Source of the DNA: Dokdonella_A sp051958935
GTDB lineage: Bacteria; Pseudomonadota; Gammaproteobacteria; Xanthomonadales; Rhodanobacteraceae
Reading direction: 5' to 3'
Length of the DNA: 64,000 bases
NCBI RefSeq assembly: GCF_051958935.1
Contig: NZ_JBQCFP010000190.1
Location: forward strand, 15,576-79,575
Shown here piece by piece: positions 33,389 to 40,276 of the stretch. Made by a program: the position numbers and the translations under genes. The notes under the pieces were generated by a model, which did no database searches, was not told the origin of the DNA, and was given only the letters and a program-made list of their open reading frames with translations. How positions within the stretch are numbered: the first letter of the stretch is position 1; each line of letters opens with the position of its first letter.

Positions 33389-34345
33389 ATGATCCACGAC
33401 AGCATTCTCGACACCATCGGCCGCACGCCGGTCGTCAAGCTGCATCGCCTCGCCCCCGAGCACGTCGATCTGTACGTGAAGGTCGAGGCGTTCAATCCCG
33501 GCGGTTCGGTCAAGGACCGCCTCGCGATTGCGATCATCCTGGACGCCGAGCGGAAGGGCCTGCTCAAGCCCGGCGACACGATCATCGAGGCGACCTCGGG
33601 CAATACCGGCGTCGCGCTCGCGATGGTCGCGGCTGCGCGCGGCTACAAGTTCGTCGCGATCATGACCGAGACGTTCTCGATCGAGCGCCGCAAGCTCATG
33701 CGCGCGTACGGCGCGAAGGTGATCCTCACGCCGGCGGCGGAGCGCGGCAGCGGCATGGTGCGCAAGGCCGAGGAACTGGCGAAGAAGCACGGCTGGTTCC
33801 TCGCGCGGCAGTTCCAGAACCCGGCCAACCCCGCCTACCACCGCCAGACGACCGCGGCGGAGGTCCTGCGCGATTTCGCCGGCCGCCGCCTCGACTACTT
33901 CGTGACCGGCTGGGGCACGGGCGGCACGCTCACCGGCGTCGGCGAGGTGCTGCGCGCAGCGCGACCCGAGGTGAAGATCGTCGCGAGTGAACCGGCCGGC
34001 GCGGCGTTGCTGTCCGGCAACGAGTGGAAGCCGCACAAGATCCAGGGCTGGACCCCCGACTTCGTGCCCGAGGTGCTCGACCGCAAGGTCGCGCACGCGA
34101 TCGAGCCGGTCGACGACGTCGTCGCACGTGACACCGCGCGCCGCCTCGCGGCCGAAGAAGGCATCTTCGTCGGCATCTCTTCGGGCGCCACGCTCGCCGC
34201 GGCGCTCAAGGTCGCGGAGTCCGCGCCGCAGGGCTCGGTGCTGCTCGCGATGCTGCCCGATACCGGCGAACGCTATCTGTCGACGTTCCTGTTCGAGGGC
34301 GTCAATGAGGGATCGGACGAGGAATGGCTGGCGGGGCTGGGATGA
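33389..34345 (+). CDS. cysteine synthase (O-acetylserine sulfhydrylase)
   Basis: A 318-residue PLP enzyme that makes cysteine from O-acetylserine and sulfide, closing the sulfur pathway of this block. K42 in NPGGSVKDR forms the Schiff base. The substrate loop TSGNTGVAL (69-77), the phosphate loop TGWGTGGTLTG and FVGISSGATLAAAL near the end are all intact. The tight N-terminus (IHDSILDTIGRTPVVKL) is typical. It could be CysK or CysM by type; IPR-level distinction is not possible by eye, so no symbol is given. The ATG is preceded by GAGGA 8 bases upstream. Convergent with the TPR kinase gene. Confidence 0.93.
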   Translation: MIHDSILDTIGRTPVVKLHRLAPEHVDLYVKVEAFNPGGSVKDRLAIAIILDAERKGLLKPGDTIIEATSGNTGVALAMVAAARGYKFVAIMTETFSIERRKLMRAYGAKVILTPAAERGSGMVRKAEELAKKHGWFLARQFQNPANPAYHRQTTAAEVLRDFAGRRLDYFVTGWGTGGTLTGVGEVLRAARPEVKIVASEPAGAALLSGNEWKPHKIQGWTPDFVPEVLDRKVAHAIEPVDDVVARDTARRLAAEEGIFVGISSGATLAAALKVAESAPQGSVLLAMLPDTGERYLSTFLFEGVNEGSDEEWLAGLG

Positions 34346-34370
34346 GAGGCGGGGCCGAGGGCTGCCGAGC

Positions 34371-34394
34371 ATCGCGGCTGAAGCTGCTCCCGGG
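34371..34394. repeat. REP family B single copy
   Basis: ATCGCGGCTGAAGCTGCTCC, a variant of the cysJ-cysI element, in the 71-base gap between the convergent cysteine synthase and kinase genes. Confidence 0.55.
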
Positions 34395-34416
34395 ATGCTC
34401 CTGCAACGTGCTTGCT

Positions 34417-37146
34417 CTACCGCGCGCGCAGCCGCTGCAACGCGTCGCGTGCGTAGGTGCTGAGGTCCTTGGTCGCGGCCGCGTCGGGCGGCAAGGGTGC
34501 GAGCAGGCGCTCCGCCTCGTCCGCGCGGCCATTCGCGGACGCACACGACGCGGCAAGGATCGTCGCTTCCACGCGCACGGCCGGCGCGGCGCCGTCGGCG
34601 GACAGCGCCGCCTGCGCCGGGGCACAGTCCGGCGGCATGCGCCCGAGCCGCAGCAGCAGGCGCGCATGTTGCGTGCGTACCGCCGCACCAGGCGCGCCCG
34701 TGAGGCGCGCCTTCGCGCCTTCGGTATACGCCATCGCTTTGGACGCGACGTCGAGCGCGCGCTCGTCATCGCCCGATTCCTCGAGCGCCTTGGCCAGTGC
34801 GGCGCTCGCCCGCGCGGCGGTGCGACCGGACATTTCGTTCCGCCGCTGCGAGATCGCGAGACTCTCCTCGAGGTACGCCACCGCGTTTCGTGCATCACCC
34901 GCGAGCGTGTGGCTGGCACCGACGTTGACGAGGATGTCGGCGACGCGCCGATGGTCGGGTGCGAGATGGCGACGCTCGATCGCGAGCACCTGGTCCATCA
35001 CGGCCGCGGACTCGGCGAAGCGCTCGAGGTTGCGCAACGACACCCCCCAGCTGATCTGCGCCGGTACGGTGCGCGGGTCGCCCTTGCCGTAGACGCGCTC
35101 GGCGAGGTCGAGTGCTTCGCGACAGAGCTGCTCCGCCTCGGCGTAGCGCTGCATGTGTCCGAGTGCGAGCGAGTAGGCATGCGCGATCAGCGCACGGCGC
35201 GCGAGCGGGATGTCGGCGCCTTTCGTCGCGCGATAGCTCGCCTCGGCGAGCGCGACCGCTTCCTCGCCGCGGCCGAGACCTTTCAGCACGACCACTGACA
35301 CCGGCAGCATCTGCGCGACGTCCTCCGACACCGCGCCTTCGCGCTCCAGCCGCACCGTGTAGGCGCGCTCGAGATAGTCCCACGCCTCGCGGTCGCGATC
35401 GAGGTTGTTGAGCGCGTTGCCGGTCGAGGCATCGACGTGCGCGAGCATCAGCGGATCATCGATGCCGCGCTCGAGGATCAAGCGGCGCGCGATGCCGTAG
35501 TGTTCGAGCGTGTCCTCGTAGCGGCTGTTGTTCGAGTACGCATAGGCGAGGCCCATGTGCGCGCGCACGAGCGCGCGTGCATCGCCGCTGCGCTCGGCCT
35601 CGGCGAGCGAACGCTGCATGAGGTCCTGCACGCGCCGGCCATCGCCAAGGCCCGAATGCGCGCGCGCCATCGCGCCGAGCAGGGCCGACCGCGTGGCCGG
35701 ATCGATGTCGGTCTGCGCGTCGATGCCGGCGACACCGTTGGCGAGCAGTTCGCTCGCGGCGGGGTCGTGACCGTCGGTGTTGGCCGGGTCCGCCCCGGCG
35801 AACACGCCGGTGAGGAAGTCGACGACGGCGGCCGAGTTGCGCGCCTCGAGCTGCGCCACGTCGCGCTGCTCGCGCGCGATGCGCGCCTGCCACAGGGCCG
35901 CGCCGAGCCCGGCGACGAGCGAGATCGCGGCGACCGTCGCGAGGCCCGCGGCGAGCGCGTGCCGGCGCACGAAGCGCGCGAGCCGATACGAGACGTTGCC
36001 GCGCCGCGCTTTCACCGGCGCATGCGCGAGGTAGGCGGCGACGTCGGCGGCCATCGCCTCGACGCTCGCATAGCGCTGCGCCGGCTCCTTGCGCAATGCC
36101 TTCAGCACGATCGCGTCGAGGTCGCCGCGCAGGCGCGCGCGCAGCGCGGACGGCTGCAGGCTGCGCACCTGCGCGAGCGCGGCGCTGCGGGCATCCGGCT
36201 GGGTGACCGCGCGCGACGGCCGCAGCGGCTCGGCGGTGAGGATCGCCTGTTCGTAGGCGGCCGGCGAGGCGCCGGTCGCGTCGTACGGGCGCCGGCCGGT
36301 CAGGAGTTCGTACAACAGCAGGCCGAGCGCGTGCACGTCGACACCGGTCGTGACCGGGTGCCCCTGGATCTGCTCGGGCGCCGCGTACTCGGGCGTGAAC
36401 ATGCGCAGCGCGGTCGCCGTCGCCGCGGCGTCGCCCGCGTCGAGCAGGCGCGCGATGCCGAAGTCGAGGAGCTTCACGTGTCCCTGCGCGTCGACGAGGA
36501 TGTTCGAGGGCTTGAGGTCGCGATGCACGACGAGGTTGCGATGCGCGTAGGCAACCGCGTCGCATACGGCGAGGAACAGCGCGAGTCGTTCACCGATGCC
36601 GAGGCGGTGCGCGTCACAGTGCGCCGCGAGCGTACTGCCGTCCACGTATTCGAGCGCGAGGAAGGGCCGCCCCTCGTCGTCGACGCCGCCGTCGAGCAGG
36701 CGCGCGATGTTCGGATGATTCAACGTTGCGAGGATCTGCCGTTCGGCGCGGAAGCGATGCGACAGCGTCTCGCCCGCCCAGCCGCCGCGCATGAGCTTGA
36801 CCGCGGCCTGCTGCACGTACTCGCCGTCGTCGCGCTCGGCGAGGTAGACCGCGCCCATGCCGCCGCGGCCGAGTTCGCGCAGCAGCCGCCAGACGCCGAC
36901 GCGCCGCCCGATCCACGCGTCGCGCGCGTGCTCACGTTCGCCGAACGCCTCGACCAGATCCGGCGTCGCGGCGGCGAGCCCGGTCGCCGCGGCCGCCGCG
37001 TCGGCACGCAGCAGCGCCTCGACCTCGCACCGCATCGCCTCGTCCCCCGCGCAGGCGTCGTCGAGGAAGCGTTCGCGCTCGTCCGCGTGCAGCTCGAGCG
37101 CGCGCTCGAACAGCGCGCGCATGCGTTCCCACGCCTGCTTGTCCAT
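34417..37146 (-). CDS. Ser/Thr protein kinase with periplasmic TPR domain
   Basis: A 909-residue membrane kinase. The N-terminal helical region (1-78, MDKQAWERMRALFERALELH) is typical of this family. The kinase domain at about 84-375 has the P-loop GRGGMGAV 93-100, K117, catalytic HRDLKPSN 208-215 and DFG 228-230, all intact. One transmembrane helix lies at about 397-418. A C-terminal region of about 480 residues carries TPR-like pairs (ALVRAHMGLAYAYSNNSRYEDTLEHY, ALDLAERVYGKGDPRTVPAQISWG), a family feature of Xanthomonadales. The kinase faces the cytoplasm and the TPR the periplasm, so it probably senses an envelope state. The targets are unknown. The open frame continues upstream to 37470, but the ATG at 37146 fits the family start. 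Confidence 0.92.
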   Translation of the reverse strand: MDKQAWERMRALFERALELHADERERFLDDACAGDEAMRCEVEALLRADAAAAATGLAAATPDLVEAFGEREHARDAWIGRRVGVWRLLRELGRGGMGAVYLAERDDGEYVQQAAVKLMRGGWAGETLSHRFRAERQILATLNHPNIARLLDGGVDDEGRPFLALEYVDGSTLAAHCDAHRLGIGERLALFLAVCDAVAYAHRNLVVHRDLKPSNILVDAQGHVKLLDFGIARLLDAGDAAATATALRMFTPEYAAPEQIQGHPVTTGVDVHALGLLLYELLTGRRPYDATGASPAAYEQAILTAEPLRPSRAVTQPDARSAALAQVRSLQPSALRARLRGDLDAIVLKALRKEPAQRYASVEAMAADVAAYLAHAPVKARRGNVSYRLARFVRRHALAAGLATVAAISLVAGLGAALWQARIAREQRDVAQLEARNSAAVVDFLTGVFAGADPANTDGHDPAASELLANGVAGIDAQTDIDPATRSALLGAMARAHSGLGDGRRVQDLMQRSLAEAERSGDARALVRAHMGLAYAYSNNSRYEDTLEHYGIARRLILERGIDDPLMLAHVDASTGNALNNLDRDREAWDYLERAYTVRLEREGAVSEDVAQMLPVSVVVLKGLGRGEEAVALAEASYRATKGADIPLARRALIAHAYSLALGHMQRYAEAEQLCREALDLAERVYGKGDPRTVPAQISWGVSLRNLERFAESAAVMDQVLAIERRHLAPDHRRVADILVNVGASHTLAGDARNAVAYLEESLAISQRRNEMSGRTAARASAALAKALEESGDDERALDVASKAMAYTEGAKARLTGAPGAAVRTQHARLLLRLGRMPPDCAPAQAALSADGAAPAVRVEATILAASCASANGRADEAERLLAPLPPDAAATKDLSTYARDALQRLRAR

Positions 37147-37240
37147 CGCCGCCCGCCCCCTCGCCGCCGGCATCGCCGGAGAGCCTGCCACGGCCGCGCG
37201 CCACCGCGTACGGGGACTTTCCCCCACGCCGCCGGATCCG

Positions 37241-37951
37241 CTATCCCTGCGTGCGCGCCTCGCCGGCGAGCGCGGCGTCGACCGCGGCCTGCGCGTGCAG
37301 CGCGGTCGTGTCGAACAACGGCACCGTCGCATCGGTCGCGCCGACGAGCAGGGCGATCTCGGTGCAACCGAGGATGATCGCCTCGGCGCCGTCTCCGACG
37401 AGCTCGCGCATGATGTCGCGGTAGGCCGCGCGCGAATCGTCGCGCACGATACCGAGGCAGAGTTCGTCATAGATCACGCGATGCACGCGTTCGACCGCGG
37501 CGTCGCCGGGCACGAGCACGTCGAGCCCGTGCGCGCGCAGGCGGTCGCGATAGAACGCCTGCTCCATCGTGAAGCGCGTGCCGAGCAGGCCGACACGCCG
37601 GGCGCCGGCGGCCTTGATCGCGGTCGCGGTCGGATCGGCGATATGCAGCAACGGAATCGCGACAGCGGCCTCGATCGCGGCCGCGACCTTGTGCATCGTG
37701 TTCGTGCAGAGCACGACGAAGTCGGCGCCCGCGCGTTCGAGCGACTGCGCCGCCTGTGCGAGTGCCGCGCCCGCGGCGCCCCAGTCCCCTGCATGCTGCA
37801 GCCGTTCGATCGCGTCGAAGTCGACGCTGTGGAGCACGAGCCTGGCCGAATGCAGCCCGCCGAGACGTTGCTTCACGCCTTCATTGACGAGGCGGTAGTA
37901 GACGGCGGTCGATTCCCAGCTCATGCCGCCGATCAGGCCCATCGTCTTCAT
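37241..37951 (-). CDS. aspartate/glutamate racemase family protein
   Basis: A 236-residue cofactor-independent racemase. MKTMGLIGGMSWESTAVYYRLVNEGVKQRLGGLHSA is the family start. The two catalytic Cys are in VVLCTNTMH and in ILGCTEIALLV, giving the two-base mechanism that interconverts L- and D-amino acids. The fold is a duplicated pseudo-symmetric domain. RVGLLGTRFTMEQAFYRDRL marks the second half. D-Asp or D-Glu or another substrate cannot be decided. Separated by 121 bases (with a terminator) from the aldolase upstream, so it is probably transcribed separately. Confidence 0.9.
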   Translation of the reverse strand: MKTMGLIGGMSWESTAVYYRLVNEGVKQRLGGLHSARLVLHSVDFDAIERLQHAGDWGAAGAALAQAAQSLERAGADFVVLCTNTMHKVAAAIEAAVAIPLLHIADPTATAIKAAGARRVGLLGTRFTMEQAFYRDRLRAHGLDVLVPGDAAVERVHRVIYDELCLGIVRDDSRAAYRDIMRELVGDGAEAIILGCTEIALLVGATDATVPLFDTTALHAQAAVDAALAGEARTQG

Positions 37952-38012
37952 TGGCGCATCGTCTCCAGCGCAGGGGCCGCGTCCATCGCGGCATGCCCAT
38001 CACCACCAAAGA

Positions 38013-38036
38013 AAACGGGCGCCGCAGCGCCCGTTT
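38013..38036 (-). terminator. intrinsic terminator after the aldolase gene
   Basis: A perfect 10-bp stem AAACGGGCGC / GCGCCCGTTT with a CGCA loop. The minus-strand continuation is TTTTCTTTGG. It sits 37 bases past the aldolase stop, so it ends that transcript before the racemase gene. Confidence 0.85.
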
Positions 38037-38072
38037 CCGTATCCCCGACGCGATCCACCGGATCGCGCGGCG

Positions 38073-39083
38073 TCACGCCACCTTCTTCCATTGGCCGAGC
38101 GCGGCGAGGCCGTTCTGCTTCGCGCGCAGCACGACCATGTCCTGCGCGGCCTTGAAGTTGGCCTGCATGTCCTTCGCCCACAGCTGCAGCGCGGCGGTCT
38201 GCATCGCACGGCCGTAGGAGAACGACAGCGGCCACGGGTGCGGGCCCATCTGGTTCATCGCGTTGAGGTGCGCGGTCGCCTGCTCGTCGCTCTGGCCGCC
38301 GGAGAGGAACACGATGCCCGGCAGCGTCGCCGGCACCGCCGACTTGAGGCAGCGCACGGTCGCCTCGGCGACGGTGTCGACGTCCGCCTGGTCCGCGCAG
38401 TCCTTGCCGGAGACGACCATGCTCGCCTTGAGGATCGTGCCTTCGAGCAGCACGTTCTGCTCGTACAGCGCGCCGAACAGCGAGCGCAGCGTCGCTTCGG
38501 TGACTTCGTAGCAGACGTCGATGTCGTGGTCGCCGTCCATCAGCACTTCGGGCTCGACCATCGGCACGATGCCCGCTTCCTGGCACAGCGCGGCGTAGCG
38601 TGCGAGCGCATGCGAGTTCGCCTCGATGCAGGTGCCGCTCGGCGTGTCCTCGCCGATCGTGATGACCGCGCGCCACTTGGCGAACTTCGCGCCGAGCTTG
38701 GCGTATTCGGCGAGGCGCTCGCGCAGGCCATCGAGGCCTTCGGTGACGAGTTCGCCCGGGAAGCCGGCGAGCGGCTTGGCGCCGATGTCGACCTTGATGC
38801 CGGGCAGGATGCCCGCGTCCATCATGATCTTGGTGAACGGCACGCCGGCCTTGGTCGCCTGGCGGATCGTCTCGTCGTAAAGGATCGCGCCGGAGATGTG
38901 CTCGCCGAGCTTCGGCGCGGTCAGCAGCATCTCGCGGTAGGCGCGACGGTTTTCTTCGGTGTTCGGCACGTTGACCGAGTCGAAGCGCTTCTTGATCGTG
39001 GCGGTGGACTCGTCGATCGCGATGATGCCCTTGCCCGGTGCCACCATCGCCTGGGCGACGCTTTCAAGCTCTTCGATACTCAT
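38073..39083 (-). CDS. class I fructose-bisphosphate aldolase
   Basis: A 336-residue class I (Schiff-base) aldolase cleaving fructose 1,6-bisphosphate to dihydroxyacetone phosphate and glyceraldehyde 3-phosphate. The Schiff-base lysine is K219 in GTILKASMVVSGK, and E177 in MVEPEVLMDG is the general acid/base region. GIIAIDESTATIKKRF is the family N-terminus, and FLSGGQSDEQATAHLNAMN the phosphate loop. A class I enzyme in a bacterium is characteristic of Xanthomonads and some others. ATG at 39083 with CGGAG 8 bases before it; an AT-rich TATAAT promoter lies upstream, and its own terminator is at 38013-38036. Confidence 0.95.
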   Translation of the reverse strand: MSIEELESVAQAMVAPGKGIIAIDESTATIKKRFDSVNVPNTEENRRAYREMLLTAPKLGEHISGAILYDETIRQATKAGVPFTKIMMDAGILPGIKVDIGAKPLAGFPGELVTEGLDGLRERLAEYAKLGAKFAKWRAVITIGEDTPSGTCIEANSHALARYAALCQEAGIVPMVEPEVLMDGDHDIDVCYEVTEATLRSLFGALYEQNVLLEGTILKASMVVSGKDCADQADVDTVAEATVRCLKSAVPATLPGIVFLSGGQSDEQATAHLNAMNQMGPHPWPLSFSYGRAMQTAALQLWAKDMQANFKAAQDMVVLRAKQNGLAALGQWKKVA

Positions 39084-39163
39084 CAAACGGCTCCGTGACG
39101 AAACGAAAGGAGGCCGCGGCCGCTGGATCAACCGGCCGGGCGGAGTGATTTTCAGGGGCGGGG

Positions 39164-39169
39164 ATTATA
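39164..39169 (-). promoter_or_regulatory. promoter -10 of the aldolase gene
   Basis: A perfect TATAAT on the minus strand (plus ATTATA), 80 bases before the aldolase ATG, in G+C-rich surroundings. No good -35 is visible at 16-18 bases upstream, so an activator or extended element may compensate. Confidence 0.45.
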
Positions 39170-39222
39170 GGTCAGTTCCGCCGCAGGTGCTGCCCGCCCG
39201 GAACCGTTCAGGCCGCTCGCGC

Positions 39223-40251
39223 TCAGTGCGGCGACTGCCATTGCCGCGCGAAGGCGACGCCGAACGCATCGCCGTCGGCGAGCTCGAGCGCGAGCGCCTG
39301 CGTGCCGGTCGAGGTGTCGACGAGGACGCTGCCGTGCTCGTCGGCAAGCTCGTCGGCGAGCTCGCCGATCACGAACGCCTCGACGAGCCAGCGGAACGCG
39401 CCGGCGAAATCCGGACAGGCGCCATTCGCCGAGAGGTTCTCGTCACCGCCTTCCTGCGAAGTCCAGTAGTAGATGCCCCCGGCCCCGCAGGCCTTGGTGG
39501 GCGGCGGCCGGTACAGCAGGCCGCCGAGGCCGTCGCCGACCTCGGTGAACAGCAGCGTGCTCGATTTCAGCAGCTCCTGCATCTTCGGCGAGTAGTCCTC
39601 CTGCATTGCTTCCGCCGGCGTGCCCCAGTCCTTGAGGATCGCGCTGTAGGCGTCGCGCAGGTGGTCGGCCGACGTCATCGAATGGTCGCCGATCGTGATC
39701 GCCCCGACCGTGCGCTGCATGGAGAGGAAATCCGCCGGAAGGTCGAAGCCGAGGCGCTGGCGCGCACGATCGAGCTCCGCCGCGCCGACCGGCTTGCCGG
39801 CCTCGAGATGGATCGCGACGTCGTGCTCGCGGGCGAATGCCTGGGTCGCCTCGATGAACGCGGCGACGCGTTCGCCGAACGGCCGGCCGTTCTTCGTAAG
39901 CGTGGCCGCGGCGGGCGCGAAATCGAGCAACGCGATCGCCTGCTCGCCCTTGCGCGCGCGGCCCTTGCCGTCGCCGCGCAGCACGTACTCGCCATGCGCA
40001 CGCAGCGCGTGCGGCCCGGGCGCGAGCTCGAAGCGGCACATCACGCTGCGTTCGGCGCCGCCACCGTTGTCACCGCGCAGGGTACAGGCCGGCTTGCCGT
40101 CGACGTCGACGACGATGTCGATGTGTGCGGCCTGCCAGGATGACAGCACCTCGACCGGCACGGCCTTCGCGGGCATGCCGGCGAAGGCCGCGCAGCATGC
40201 GAGGAGGGGCGCGAGCACGCGCGATGGGTGGGCGAAAGGTCGTGCGGTCAT
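39223..40251 (-). CDS. secreted SMI1/KNR4-like (SUKH) domain protein
   Basis: A 342-residue exported protein. Signal peptide MTARPFAHPSRVLAPLLACCAAFAGMPAKA. The first half is a beta-rich domain (DIVVDVDGKPACTLRG...). The second half reads like an SMI1/KNR4 fold: ELDRARQRLGFDLPADFLSMQRTVGAITIG and then LLFTEVGDGLGGLLYRP...YYWTSQEGG. SUKH proteins often act as immunity proteins or cargo binders, but they are normally cytoplasmic, so export is unusual. Cys residues (CTLRG, MCRF, KACGAG, GACPD) could form disulfides. It lies 25 bases after the propeller kinase and is probably co-transcribed. Function unknown. Confidence 0.7.
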   Translation of the reverse strand: MTARPFAHPSRVLAPLLACCAAFAGMPAKAVPVEVLSSWQAAHIDIVVDVDGKPACTLRGDNGGGAERSVMCRFELAPGPHALRAHGEYVLRGDGKGRARKGEQAIALLDFAPAAATLTKNGRPFGERVAAFIEATQAFAREHDVAIHLEAGKPVGAAELDRARQRLGFDLPADFLSMQRTVGAITIGDHSMTSADHLRDAYSAILKDWGTPAEAMQEDYSPKMQELLKSSTLLFTEVGDGLGGLLYRPPPTKACGAGGIYYWTSQEGGDENLSANGACPDFAGAFRWLVEAFVIGELADELADEHGSVLVDTSTGTQALALELADGDAFGVAFARQWQSPH

Positions 40252-40276
40252 GGAATCCTTCCCGGCATCCGTTCGT

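Noticed and set aside
34417..37470. 1017-residue version of the TPR kinase starting at 37470
   Set aside because: The extra N-terminus is antisense to the racemase-side DNA and Arg/Ser-rich; the family start is MDKQAWERM at 37146.
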